Source: Flavobacterium enshiense
Lineage (GTDB): Bacteria > Bacteroidota > Bacteroidia > Flavobacteriales > Flavobacteriaceae
Assembly: GCF_022836875.1 (NCBI RefSeq)
Contig: NZ_CP090376.1
Location: forward strand, 1,736,001-1,800,000
Reading direction: 5' to 3'
DNA: 64,000 bases
Positions 52,384-64,000 of the stretch are shown here, one piece after another (position 1 is the stretch's first letter; every line of letters starts with the position of its first letter). The position numbers and the translations under genes were made by a program. A model generated the notes under the pieces. The model was not told the origin of the DNA, searched no databases, and saw only the letters and a list, made by a program, of their open reading frames with translations.

Positions 52384-53373
52384 ATGAAAATTTTAAAAGT
52401 TTTTCTCTTATTTATTATGTTTAACAATACAATAGTGGCACAATTAAAAAAATTGCAAACAGGAAGTTTGCCAGAAGTTCAGGTTAATAAATCTTATAAA
52501 TTAACTCAAAACATAACTCTTATCCCTGACCCAAGGATTAATTATGTGCCCAATATAGCAATTATCGAAGGAAGTAAGGCTGTATTGGTTGTAGATGCTG
52601 GCATGGGACCAAAAAATGGTAAAAAAGTTTTTGAAAAAGCAAAGAAAATAGCAAAAGGGAGGAAGATTTTCCTTACTACCACCCACTTTCATCCTGAACA
52701 TAGTTTTGGAGCCAGTGCTTTTAACGAAGGTGGGGCTACTGTTCTTATGAATAAATTGCAATCTGATGAACTTAACCAAAAAGGACTTGAATATTTGGAA
52801 ATGTTCAACAGTTTTGGTGAGATTGAACGTACAGTTCTTCAAAATACAAAGCTACCTAAAGTAGATGAAGTTTATTCAGGTAAAAAAGTATTGGACTTGG
52901 GAGGAAAAGAAGTTGAACTTTATGAAATGCCAGCTCATACTTTGGGAGATCAGGTTATTTTTGTAAAAGATGACAATGTTGTGTTTATGGGAGACTTAGT
53001 CGAAGATCGCTTTTTTCCAATTATGCCTGACAAAGACACAAAGCCTTCAGAATGGATAGAAGTAATAAAACAGGTTAAAGCGTTGTCGCCTAAAATTGTT
53101 GTTCCGGGACATGGAGATGTGGGAGGCTCTGAATTATTAGATTATGTGGAAAATTATCTGGTGATGGTGAAAAATGAAGTGAAAAAAGAAATCGATTTGG
53201 GTAAATCAAGGGAAGAAATAATTAAAATATTAAAGTCTAAACTTCTTGCATCAGAGCCAACATGGGACAATAATGTATTTATTCCTTTTCAAATTGCTCA
53301 TTTTTATGCTGAGTGGACTGAAACGCCAATAGCGCTTCCTGATTTGAAAATTGAACTTAAGGAAGATAATTAA
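52384..53373 (+). CDS. Secreted metallo-beta-lactamase-fold hydrolase
   Basis: A 329-aa MBL-fold enzyme with signal peptide (MKILKVFLLFIMFNNTIVAQ). Metal ligands: H101-F-H103-P-E105-H106, H185, D204, H243. The canonical HxHxDH has Glu in place of Asp at 105. Probably periplasmic, but a role in antibiotic resistance cannot be claimed: many MBL-fold enzymes act on thioesters, lactones or sulfate esters. Likely regulated by the AraC protein. Confidence 0.9.
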   Translation: MKILKVFLLFIMFNNTIVAQLKKLQTGSLPEVQVNKSYKLTQNITLIPDPRINYVPNIAIIEGSKAVLVVDAGMGPKNGKKVFEKAKKIAKGRKIFLTTTHFHPEHSFGASAFNEGGATVLMNKLQSDELNQKGLEYLEMFNSFGEIERTVLQNTKLPKVDEVYSGKKVLDLGGKEVELYEMPAHTLGDQVIFVKDDNVVFMGDLVEDRFFPIMPDKDTKPSEWIEVIKQVKALSPKIVVPGHGDVGGSELLDYVENYLVMVKNEVKKEIDLGKSREEIIKILKSKLLASEPTWDNNVFIPFQIAHFYAEWTETPIALPDLKIELKEDN

Positions 53374-53731
53374 AAAGATAAATAAAATGTAAAAAAATAA
53401 AGGAAAGTATTGGCTCAAATAAATTGAATTGCTTGAAAATTATTGGAGATTTTAATGTTTGTATAATCTCAATTGAGGTTTGTATTTTTATTGGTAGTGA
53501 GAAACCTTAGAAAAAACATTATGAAACCGAAAAAAGTATAACATAATAGAAAACCTCAATAGTTTTTAAACTGTTGAGGTTTTTTTATTGCTTTTTTATG
53601 TGAATTACCACTTTTGGAAAGTCATTTTAAAGCTCTTAAATCAATTTTATGTTTTTTTGGTTTTTATGAAAAGGAAAAAATGTACTGAAATCCATTTTAA
53701 GGTCTTCTGATGTATTGCAGGATTATATAAG
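53374..53731. other. 358-bp intergenic region between MBL and small barrel genes
   Basis: Contains the second copy of the 36-nt terminator (53551-53586) and a small hairpin (GAGATT 53444-53449 with AATCTC 53465-53470). No gene seen. Confidence 0.6.
53551..53586 (+). terminator. Terminator, copy B of the duplicated 36-nt hairpin
   Basis: Identical to 51206-51241 over 36 nt. The flanking sequences differ. It lies 177 nt beyond the MBL stop. Confidence 0.88.
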
Positions 53732-54172
53732 TTATAACTTCACGGTTAATCCAATTCCGGGAGAAAAACCAGAAGTACTTCCGCCGGCAAGTTCCAGATA
53801 TACACCCCATTTGTCATTCCAGAACCAACGCCCTCCAACGTGAAGACCTAAATTAATGTCGTCATCATTGTCATTGTTGTCATTGTCTCCCGTGAAAATA
53901 GCGTATCCCAAATTGGCTCCACCATAAACATCCCAAGCATCATTTGAAATCCCAAATACATTATCGAAATAATAGTTCCCCTTTACTCCCAGATTTAACC
54001 AATCAAAATCCAGGTCTGTTCCGACACCGGGAGCAATCGTAATATCCTTATGAACAGGAATTTCATAATTAGCGCCTACAAGACCAAAATTTAATTCACT
54101 TCTGGCTTGTCCAAAAACATTTGCATAACTAAAGAATAATGCAAAAACAAATAGCAATATTGACTTTTTCAT
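53732..54172 (-). CDS. Small outer membrane beta-barrel protein (146 aa)
   Basis: Signal peptide MKKSILLFVFALFFSYANVFG, then a small barrel of about eight strands (LNFGLVGANYEI, LGVKGNYYF, LGLHVGGRWFW) with a final aromatic strand (GFSPGIGLTVKL). An acidic loop with a repeating Asp/Asn run (GDNDNNDNDDD) lies at about residues 94-104. Resembles the OmpW/OmpA-like porin family of Bacteroidota. A possible promoter box is TATATTTA (54205-54198). Confidence 0.82.
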   Translation of the reverse strand: MKKSILLFVFALFFSYANVFGQARSELNFGLVGANYEIPVHKDITIAPGVGTDLDFDWLNLGVKGNYYFDNVFGISNDAWDVYGGANLGYAIFTGDNDNNDNDDDINLGLHVGGRWFWNDKWGVYLELAGGSTSGFSPGIGLTVKL

Positions 54173-57429
<3,257 letters not shown>

Positions 57430-57503
57430 TATGTTTAGTATTGGTTATTTTAATATATTTAACTTCTATTAAAAACTAAACAACCAAAAAAACATATAAA
57501 ATT

Positions 57504-58439
57504 ATGAAAGTAACTATAGTTGGTGCCGGAAATGTGGGTGCTACCTGTGCAGATGTGATTTCTTATAGAGGAATTGCCAGTGAAGTAGTTTTGCTGGATA
57601 TTAAAGAAGGTTTTGCCGAAGGTAAGGCCATGGATATTTCCCAATGTGCTACTACAACTGGTTTTAATACGCGAGTTTCAGGAAGTACGAACGATTATTC
57701 AAAAACAGCCAATAGTGATGTGGTGGTAATTACATCAGGTATTCCGAGAAAACCGGGGATGACCCGCGAAGAGCTTGTTGGGATCAACGCAGGAATCGTT
57801 AAAGGTGTTGCGGATAATGTGTTGAAACATTCTCCAAATGCTGTTATTGTGGTAGTGTCCAATCCCATGGATACAATGACGTATCTGACTTTAAAAGCGA
57901 CAGGCCTGCCTAAGAACAGAGTTATCGGTATGGGTGGAGCACTGGATAGTTCCCGTTTCAAATATTATTTGTCGAAAGCGTTAAATAAACCGTCTGCAGA
58001 TGTGGATGGAATGGTTATCGGCGGTCACGGTGATACGACCATGATTCCGTTAACGCGCCTGGCTTCTTATTGCGGTGTACCGGTTTCCACATTCCTTTCT
58101 CAGGAAGAAATGGATAAAGTGGCTGCCGATACGATGGTGGGAGGGGCAACATTAACCGGATTGTTGGGAACTTCGGCCTGGTATGCTCCCGGAGCTTCAG
58201 TAGCTTATCTTGTAGATAGTATATTAAATGACCAAAGAAAAATGATTCCTTGTTCAGTTTATCTTGAAGGTGAGTACGGTCAGTCCGATATCTGTATGGG
58301 AGTTCCTTGTATAATTGGTAAAAATGGAGTTGAATCTATCGTTGATATAAAATTGAACGATGCAGAAAAGACGTCATTTGCTAAAAGTGCAGAAGCCGTT
58401 CGTGCTATGAATGCCGATCTGAAAACAGTTTTAGCGTAA
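57504..58439 (+). CDS. mdh: Malate dehydrogenase
   Basis: A 311-aa NAD-dependent malate dehydrogenase of the LDH-like type. GAGNVGATCADVI (7-19) binds NAD, with an acidic residue at the end of strand 2 (LDI). SNPMDTMTYL and the catalytic HGDTTMIPL (about 175-183) are present. TCA cycle enzyme. The gene has its own terminator (58461-58488). Confidence 0.97.
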   Translation: MKVTIVGAGNVGATCADVISYRGIASEVVLLDIKEGFAEGKAMDISQCATTTGFNTRVSGSTNDYSKTANSDVVVITSGIPRKPGMTREELVGINAGIVKGVADNVLKHSPNAVIVVVSNPMDTMTYLTLKATGLPKNRVIGMGGALDSSRFKYYLSKALNKPSADVDGMVIGGHGDTTMIPLTRLASYCGVPVSTFLSQEEMDKVAADTMVGGATLTGLLGTSAWYAPGASVAYLVDSILNDQRKMIPCSVYLEGEYGQSDICMGVPCIIGKNGVESIVDIKLNDAEKTSFAKSAEAVRAMNADLKTVLA

Positions 58440-58460
58440 TATTTTAAATACAATAAAAAG

Positions 58461-58488
58461 AAAGGCTGCTAAGGGCAGTCTTTTTTTT
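58461..58488 (+). terminator. Terminator of mdh
   Basis: Nine-pair stem with one G.T (AAAGGCTGC 58461-58469, GCAGTCTTT 58475-58483), then T run. Confidence 0.88.
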
Positions 58489-58509
58489 ATGATATAATTA
58501 AGAAATAAA

Positions 58510-58540
58510 TTGGTAGATATATTGGTAAAGTATATATTTG
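58510..58540 (+). promoter_or_regulatory. Promoter of secDF
   Basis: TTG at 58510-58512, spacer 20 nt, TATATTTG at 58533-58540, followed by CTCGTT as at gyrB. 38 nt before the ATG. Confidence 0.75.
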
Positions 58541-58578
58541 CTCGTTTTTGAAAAAAGAATAATTAATTTTTAGTAATA

Positions 58579-61545
58579 ATGCAGAATAAAGGACTCATTA
58601 AATTTTTTGCAATTTTATTTGCATTGGTAAGTATTTACCAGCTTTCCTTCACGGTTGTTACCAATAATATTGAAAGTAAAGCAAAGGCATTCGCGAATGG
58701 CGACTCTAAAAAAGAGTTGTTTTACTTAGATTCTATTGGTAAAGAAAAAGTGTTTTTAGGTCATACTTTTAATGACGTAAGAGCAAAACAAATCAATAAA
58801 GGTCTTGACCTTGAAGGAGGAATCAACGTAATCCTTCAAATTTCGGTTAAAGACGTATTGAAAGGATTGGCAAACAATTCAAAAAATCCGGTTTTTAACA
58901 AAGCGATTTCAGAAGCAACTAAAAACAGAGAAGGAAATCAGGATTACCTTGATGCTTTCTTCATTGCTTTTGATCAGGTTTCAAACGGAACAACAAAATT
59001 GTCTTCACCAGAAATTTTCGCTAACAGAAATTTAAGTGAGATCAATTTTACAATGTCAGATGCGCAGGTTAAAACCATCATCAGAAAAAAAGTTTCTGAG
59101 TCTGTAGAAAGTGCATTCCGCGTATTAAGAGAGCGTATCGACAAATTTGGTGTAACTCAGCCTAACATCCAAAAATTAGGAGAGTCTGGAAGAATCTTAG
59201 TAGAACTTCCTGGAGCTAAAGATATCGACCGTATCCAAAAGTTATTACAAAGTACTGCTCAGTTAGAATTCTGGGAAACTTATAAAACAGATGAGATTGC
59301 TAACTTCTTAATGGCAGCTAATGAAGTTTTAAAGAAAACTGAAAAACCAGTTGTAGGTACAGTAGCTCCAAAGACTTCTGATATCGATTCTTTATTAACG
59401 TCTAAAGCAAATGATTCTGCAGCCGTTAAAAAAGGAAACAACCCATTATTGGATTTAATGACAGGTGGTGGACAACAAGGAAGTCCGGTATTGGCTTATT
59501 TCAATCCAAAAGATACAGCAAAAGTTAATGCATATTTAAAAAGAGCTGACATCCGTTCTTTATTGCCTGCAGAACAGCGTTTCGCTCGTTTCGCTTGGGG
59601 TAAAGTAAGTTCTAAAACTCCGGATGTCGTTGAATTATATGCTCTTAAAACAAACAGAGAAGGTGTGCCTCCTCTAAGTGGTGGAGTAATCACAGATGCT
59701 TCTGAGTCTTTTGACCAAATGGGAAGACCGTCTGTAACTATGCAGATGAACGCTTCAGGTGCTAAAGCATGGGAAGAATTAACTGGAAAAGCATTTACAC
59801 AACAAAGTAATATTGCAATTGTATTGGATAACATCGTTTATTCAGCACCGGGAGTTTCTTCTGGACCAATTGCAGGAGGACGTTCTGAAATTTCAGGTGT
59901 ATTTGATGTAACTGAAACTAAAGACTTAGCAAACATCTTAAGAGCAGGTAAATTACCGGCTTCTGCAGAGATCGTACAATCTGAGGTTGTTGGTCCGTCA
60001 TTAGGACAACAAGCTATCGATAACGGTATCATGTCTTCGGTTGTTGGTTTATTGTTAGTGTGTTTATGGATGGTTGTTTACTATGGTAAAGCAGGTTGGT
60101 ATGCTAACGTTGCATTATTAGTGAACTTATTATTCTTATTCGGTATCTTGGCTAGTTTAGGTGCTGTATTAACATTACCTGGTATTGCCGGTATCGTGTT
60201 AACAATGGGTACTGCGGTAGATGCGAACATCATTATTTACGAAAGAGCTAAAGAAGAATTACGTGCCGGAAAATCATTAGGTGAGTCGGTAATCGAATCA
60301 TACAGTTGGAGAGGAGCTATGCGTTCCATTATTGATGCGAACGTAACGCACATCCTTACAGGTTTGATCCTTTTCATCTTCGGTACAGGGCCTATCAAAG
60401 GTTTTGCAACTACTTTATTGATTGGTATCTTCACATCATTATTCACAGCTATCTTCATCGCGAGAATGTTCATCGATAGAGATATTGCTGCAGGAAGAAA
60501 TTTAACATTCACTACTGGTTTGTCTAAAAACTGGTTTACAAACTTCCATTTTGACTTCATCGGAGTAAAAAAATGGTCTTACATGATTTCTGCTATCGTT
60601 ATCATCGGAAGCTGTATTTCTTTCGGAATTAATGGCTTGGATGAAGGTGTTGATTTCGTAGGAGGTAGAACATTCCAAGTGAAATTTGAAAAACCGGTTA
60701 ACCCAACTGAAGTTTCTGAAAAACTTGGTAAAGAATTCGGAGTGAACGTAGAGGTAAAAGAATTTGGTAATCCAAGCCAAATGAGAATTATCACGAAATA
60801 TAAAGTTGAGCAAGAAGGTGTAGGCGTTGATAAAGAAGTAAACGAGAAATTATACAACGGTTTGAAAGGTTATTATTCAAACAATATTACGTACAATCAG
60901 TTCATCAATACTGCAGAAGGTAAAACTTTAGGAGTGGTTCAGGCAACAAAAGTTAGTGCATCGGTTTCTGATGATATCAAAACGAACTCTTACTGGGCTG
61001 TAATCGGAGCAATGTTAGTGGTTGCACTTTACTTAGCAGTATCGTTCCGTAAGTATCAATATTCATTGGGGGCACTTGCGGCTGTGGCACACGACGTTAT
61101 CTTTGTATTAGGATTGTACTCATTGTTGTATAAATTCATGCCTTTCCACATGGAAATGGATCAGCACTTCATCGCTGCGATCTTAACGGTTATCGGATAT
61201 TCAATGAACGATACAGTTATCGTATTCGACCGTATCCGTGAGTTCATCTTAGGAAACAGAAAAGGTGATTTCAACCAGATTGTAAACGATTCAATTAATA
61301 CAACATTATCAAGAACGATCAATACATCATTAACGATGATTATCGTATTAGGAATCATGTTCGTATTTGGAGGTGAGTCTATCCGCGGATTTATATTCGC
61401 AATGTTGGTAGGTATCGTTGTAGGAACTTATTCTTCATTATTTATCGCAACTCCGGTATTGGTGGATACTATGCCGAAATCTGATAAAAAAGAAGTAGAA
61501 AGACTTCACGCTGAAGCAAATGCTGAAAGAGAAGTAGAAGCATAA
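58579..61545 (+). CDS. secDF: Protein translocase subunit SecDF (fused)
   Basis: A 988-aa fusion of SecD and SecF, which use proton motive force to pull proteins through SecYEG. First half: TM1, periplasmic P1 (GLDLEGGINVILQIS, about 74-88), then six-helix unit with LTMGTAVDANIIIYERAKEELRAG. Second half: SecF with GVDFVGGR and DTVIVFDRIREF. Both RND-like halves are complete. The codon use is atypically TTA/ACT-rich and more even than neighbours, typical of high expression. The T9SS relies on Sec, which fits the two T9SS cargos. Confidence 0.97.
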   Translation: MQNKGLIKFFAILFALVSIYQLSFTVVTNNIESKAKAFANGDSKKELFYLDSIGKEKVFLGHTFNDVRAKQINKGLDLEGGINVILQISVKDVLKGLANNSKNPVFNKAISEATKNREGNQDYLDAFFIAFDQVSNGTTKLSSPEIFANRNLSEINFTMSDAQVKTIIRKKVSESVESAFRVLRERIDKFGVTQPNIQKLGESGRILVELPGAKDIDRIQKLLQSTAQLEFWETYKTDEIANFLMAANEVLKKTEKPVVGTVAPKTSDIDSLLTSKANDSAAVKKGNNPLLDLMTGGGQQGSPVLAYFNPKDTAKVNAYLKRADIRSLLPAEQRFARFAWGKVSSKTPDVVELYALKTNREGVPPLSGGVITDASESFDQMGRPSVTMQMNASGAKAWEELTGKAFTQQSNIAIVLDNIVYSAPGVSSGPIAGGRSEISGVFDVTETKDLANILRAGKLPASAEIVQSEVVGPSLGQQAIDNGIMSSVVGLLLVCLWMVVYYGKAGWYANVALLVNLLFLFGILASLGAVLTLPGIAGIVLTMGTAVDANIIIYERAKEELRAGKSLGESVIESYSWRGAMRSIIDANVTHILTGLILFIFGTGPIKGFATTLLIGIFTSLFTAIFIARMFIDRDIAAGRNLTFTTGLSKNWFTNFHFDFIGVKKWSYMISAIVIIGSCISFGINGLDEGVDFVGGRTFQVKFEKPVNPTEVSEKLGKEFGVNVEVKEFGNPSQMRIITKYKVEQEGVGVDKEVNEKLYNGLKGYYSNNITYNQFINTAEGKTLGVVQATKVSASVSDDIKTNSYWAVIGAMLVVALYLAVSFRKYQYSLGALAAVAHDVIFVLGLYSLLYKFMPFHMEMDQHFIAAILTVIGYSMNDTVIVFDRIREFILGNRKGDFNQIVNDSINTTLSRTINTSLTMIIVLGIMFVFGGESIRGFIFAMLVGIVVGTYSSLFIATPVLVDTMPKSDKKEVERLHAEANAEREVEA

Positions 61546-61565
61546 TTAAATGCTCATACAATATA

Positions 61566-61597
61566 AAAAGCCTCACAGTATGTGGGGCTTTTTTTAT
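61566..61597 (+). terminator. Terminator of secDF
   Basis: Stem AAAAGCCTCACA with TGTGGGGCTTTT (one G.T), loop GTA, then T run. Confidence 0.88.
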
Positions 61598-61637
61598 TTT
61601 AGAACCGAATCGTCAGGGCTTTTCCGGAAATGTAAAT

Positions 61638-61703
61638 CCTGCCCTTCACTGTAATCTTCTCTTTGTTGAAAGAACAAAGAGAAGGATTTTCACTGCGGTC
61701 AGG
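61638..61703 (+). repeat. Structured intergenic element, copy 2
   Basis: Basal stem 61638-61644 with 61697-61703 (CCTGCCC, GGTCAGG; C42.T699 mismatch), 8 x 8 internal loop (TTCACTGT, TTCACTGC), upper stem 61653-61667 with 61673-61688, G61684 bulged, GAAAG loop. The same plan as 49056-49118. Confidence 0.72.
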
Positions 61704-61964
61704 GGTAGGCGGTAGTCTATTTGAATTTTTGGAACGGTTTGTGGTTTTGGAAAGCAGCTCAGCTGATTAAAACTTGTAAAGCAGGCACATGGCATCGAGA
61801 AGCAGTTGTGTCTTGTAAAAGAAAAATAACTAAAAAATCCTTGTCGTGAATCAATCCCTTTTGAAGAGGTAATTTAGTCTTGAGGGGGTTTTTAAACGCT
61901 GTAATGGGAAAAAGCATTGTCAATACAGGGTGCTGTTTTCTGTTATAGATTCCGTTTAAGCATA

Positions 61965-61995
61965 AAAAATCCCAAAGCTGGTCTTTGGGATTTTT
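61965..61995. terminator. Strong bidirectional terminator
   Basis: Perfect 13-bp arms (AAAAATCCCAAAG, CTTTGGGATTTTT), 5-nt loop. Functions in both directions by symmetry; likely ends the zinc-ribbon gene transcript. Confidence 0.9.
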
Positions 61996-62100
61996 GTCCT
62001 TTTAGTTTGTTTTATCAGTAAGTTGAATATGTAAAAAGGGAGTTTGAGTATAGCCTATAATCCTGCCCGCAAGAAACCTTTGTCAGTATGAGGTTTTTGA

Positions 62101-62652
62101 TTATTCATACATTTCAGGTGTTATTTGATATTCAGTTACAAAAACTCCATTTTTATCCATATAATAGTAGTTTAAGGTGACTTTATTATCTCTGAACAGC
62201 TTCATGCCGGGATTGGTTTTTACATTTTCCAGAAGACCTGAAAAAACATATTTTTTTACAGTATCCATATTTACTTCAGCTTTTGTTATTTCGTCTAAAG
62301 TGTAAGTATACTGTATAGTTTTATTTGGTAATGCCATTGTGTTTTTTAATGTAGTAAACTGGTCAATTTTCATTGGACAAGTTTTGTTCATTTCATTGGC
62401 AACTTCTGCAAGTTCTTTATCTATCGAAGGTTTAAATAAAGCCTGAGTTGTAAAAAATACTACTATAAATCCAACCGCAAAACCTAAAGACGCTTTTAGA
62501 TTGAACTTCTTTTTAACTGTAATATCCTTCTTTTGTTCAATTGTGTTCAATCCATTATTGATTTCAATAATTGGTAATTTATACCCGCAGATTGAGCAGT
62601 ATTTAGAAGTTGCGTTATTTTCTGCTTCGCAATTTGAACATTGGTTTTTCAT
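62101..62652 (-). CDS. Zinc-ribbon membrane protein (183 aa)
   Basis: N-terminal zinc ribbon CSNCEAENNATSKYCSICG (Cys pairs at about 4/7 and 19/22), a linker, one membrane helix (ASLGFAVGFIVVFFTTQALF, about 54-73), then an extracytoplasmic domain of about 105 aa with a conserved-looking PMKIDQFTTL region. The domain resembles the DUF5105/lipoprotein-like periplasmic family, but I do not recognise it. One gene, minus strand, 62 bp from lgt's stop. Confidence 0.8.
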   Translation of the reverse strand: MKNQCSNCEAENNATSKYCSICGYKLPIIEINNGLNTIEQKKDITVKKKFNLKASLGFAVGFIVVFFTTQALFKPSIDKELAEVANEMNKTCPMKIDQFTTLKNTMALPNKTIQYTYTLDEITKAEVNMDTVKKYVFSGLLENVKTNPGMKLFRDNKVTLNYYYMDKNGVFVTEYQITPEMYE

Positions 62653-62714
62653 TGATTAATGTTTATAGTTTCATACTTTCTTTTTTTGCAAACATCAAAT
62701 ATCAGAATCCTAAA

Positions 62715-63641
62715 TTAACTCTGCTTCTGATACTTTGCTCTGTAGATCAGATAAAAGCCGACAAGGATAAAAGGTATGCTCAACCACTGTCCGGTAGAGA
62801 AAATGCCCAGAGCGCTCTCAAAACCACCCTGACTCTCTTTTAAAAACTCCACTACGAAACGAACCGTCCAAAGCAATACAAGGAACACTCCGAAAATATA
62901 GCCCAGTTTTTCTCGGGCATCAGTTTTCCAATACATATAGAACAGTATGGCAAAAACGAAAACATAACCGAAAGCTTCATATAATTGTGTTGGATGCTTT
63001 GCTACCACATGGTCCAGTAATTCGGTAAACTGAGGATTAGTTTCGATTGCTTTGTAAGCATCGTTTGCGTTTTGCATTCCGGTGCTTTGCATGGCTTCCC
63101 TCGGAGTGTATTGGTCTCTGATGAAACGGATTCCAAGTGATGAATCGGTTTGGTTTCCAACGATTTCCGAATTGAAGAAATTCCCCAAACGCACGAAAAT
63201 ACCACCGCTGGCTATTGGAAGAACAACTCGGTCTAAAATCCAAAGAATTGGTTTTTTAATGATTTTTTTACTGTAGAAATACATCGTCAGAATGATTGCA
63301 ATCGCAGCTCCGTGGCTCGCCAATCCTGCAAAACCTGTAAATTCAAATTGTGGCTGGAATCGGAAAGGAAGTAAGATTTCTTCCGGATGGTTCTTAAAAT
63401 AGTCCCAGTCGTAAAAGAAAACGTGTCCTAAACGTGCTCCGATCAATGTAGCAAATACAGTGTAAATGAATAAAGAATCCAGTTTTTCCAGAGATATACC
63501 TTCTCTTTCATAGATATGCTTCATGATGTACCAGCCCAGTCCAAAGGCTATGATGAACATTAAACTGTAATAACGGATCATGAAAAAACCTAAATCAATT
63601 CCTTCGGAAGGATTCCAGATCATATGTAATGCGTGTGTCAT
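62715..63641 (-). CDS. lgt: Prolipoprotein diacylglyceryl transferase
   Basis: Transfers diacylglycerol to the lipobox Cys of prolipoproteins. A 308-aa protein with seven helices. The Lgt signature RLGNFFNSEIVG (about 151-162) has the essential Arg and Asn, and SHGAAI (about 109-114) the His region. Lipoproteins such as the one at 5.1 kb depend on it. Confidence 0.97.
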   Translation of the reverse strand: MTHALHMIWNPSEGIDLGFFMIRYYSLMFIIAFGLGWYIMKHIYEREGISLEKLDSLFIYTVFATLIGARLGHVFFYDWDYFKNHPEEILLPFRFQPQFEFTGFAGLASHGAAIAIILTMYFYSKKIIKKPILWILDRVVLPIASGGIFVRLGNFFNSEIVGNQTDSSLGIRFIRDQYTPREAMQSTGMQNANDAYKAIETNPQFTELLDHVVAKHPTQLYEAFGYVFVFAILFYMYWKTDAREKLGYIFGVFLVLLWTVRFVVEFLKESQGGFESALGIFSTGQWLSIPFILVGFYLIYRAKYQKQS

Positions 63642-63726
63642 ATTGAGCGTATTTTCTTTAAAGTCGGTAAATTTAATAAATGATAGATAGTGAGGGACTA
63701 AAAATAGGTTAATTTAATCAGAAATT

Positions 63727-63951
63727 TTATGGGACAGGGTCATAGCCGCTGCCTCCCCAGGGATTACAGCTGCCTATGCGTTTTATGGCCAACCATCCGC
63801 CTTTTAGAATTCCGTGCTTCCTAAGGGCTTCAATTGTATATTGCGAGCAGGTTGGGGTATAGCGACACACACCCGGCGTGTAGGGTGAAATCGCCACTTG
63901 GTAAAACCGTACCAGCAATACGAAAGGGAAAATGATTATTTTTTTAAACAT
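63727..63951 (-). CDS. yidD: Membrane protein insertion efficiency factor YidD
   Basis: A 74-aa protein: amphipathic N-terminal helix ([18 protein letters not shown]), then [48 protein letters not shown]. It is proposed to help YidC insert proteins. The ATG at 63951 is the usual start; the frame opens 13 codons earlier at 63990. It lies upstream of lgt on the same strand. Confidence 0.95.
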   Translation of the reverse strand: MFKKIIIFPFVLLVRFYQVAISPYTPGVCRYTPTCSQYTIEALRKHGILKGGWLAIKRIGSCNPWGGSGYDPVP

Positions 63952-64000
63952 TGCTCTTAATAAAAATGATGAAGTAATAGGCTTCATCATTTAGTGTTTT

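Larger units (their letters stand above)
61546..62100. other. 555-bp intergenic region with structured element copy 2
   Basis: Contains the secDF terminator, the structured element (61638-61703) and a strong bidirectional terminator (61965-61995). The stretch 61715-61960 has no ORF, repeat or clear structure; it may be decayed coding DNA. Confidence 0.65.

Noticed and set aside
59496..61358. Several ORFs of 64-112 aa opposite secDF
   Set aside because: Antisense shadows caused by the even codon use of secDF; no start signals.
62610..62843. 77-aa plus-strand ORF between the zinc-ribbon and lgt genes
   Set aside because: Overlaps the ends of both genes in another frame, without a promoter or domain.

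Overview
The window is AT-rich bacterial chromosome from a member of the Bacteroidota, most likely Flavobacterium or a close relative. The evidence is of four kinds: two kinds of type IX secretion (T9SS) sorting domain, a single-chain SecDF, many promoters of the Bacteroidota form TTG-N(~20)-TAnnTTTG, and core genes (purA, rsh, gyrB, mdh, lgt) with flavobacterial-type proteins. No rRNA, tRNA, CRISPR array, phage, transposase or integrase was seen. The last bases of aroE are missing at the left edge.

Layout. 0-11.3 kb is mostly minus-strand housekeeping: aroE (partial), a TPR protein, a class III aminotransferase, an OstA-like LPS-transport protein, an orphan lipoprotein, purA, a Fur-family regulator, a small secreted protein overlapping the (p)ppGpp enzyme gene rsh, and a VOC protein. 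11.7-16.3 kb holds a secreted purple-acid-phosphatase-like protein with a T9SS tail and a secreted serine hydrolase. 16.3-24.8 kb holds an rRNA/tRNA 2'-O-methyltransferase and the MoxR-DUF58-DUF4350-DUF4129-membrane protein-SpoIIM operon, with RDD and TRIC-type genes divergent from it. 24.8-26.6 kb is a large T9SS type B surface protein.

26.7-40.3 kb is a surface polysaccharide locus: acyltransferase, DegT aminotransferase and Wzx flippase; an oppositely oriented, tightly coupled operon of methyltransferase, GT-C-like protein, UbiA/DPPR-synthase-like prenyltransferase and HAD phosphatase; an acyltransferase 3; four glycosyltransferases; an FdtA/QdtA-type sugar ketoisomerase; and a 2-oxoglutarate/Fe(II) oxygenase. 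FdtA, DegT, acyltransferase and Wzx can together make and flip a glycan carrying an acylated amino-deoxy sugar. The UbiA/HAD/GT-C set suggests a second, lipid-phosphate-pentose donor.

40.3-64 kb holds ftsE, a very large periplasmic TPR protein with a plug-less TonB-receptor-like barrel, a short GreA/GreB-like protein, a macrodomain protein, an amidohydrolase, asnB, an AraC regulator with a metallo-beta-lactamase-fold enzyme, a small barrel protein, gyrB, an outer-membrane-like protein, mdh, secDF, a zinc-ribbon membrane protein, lgt and yidD.

The most unusual signal is not a gene. Two intergenic elements (49056-49118 and 61638-61703) share an identical folding plan: a 7-position basal stem with the same C.T mismatch, an 8 x 8 internal loop, and an upper hairpin with the same single bulged G. 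Their stem sequences differ by compensating changes. Other notable signals are an identical 36-nt terminator on both sides of the AraC-MBL pair, a terminator whose tail is also the promoter of the next gene, and AT-heptad repeats placed just before gene starts.
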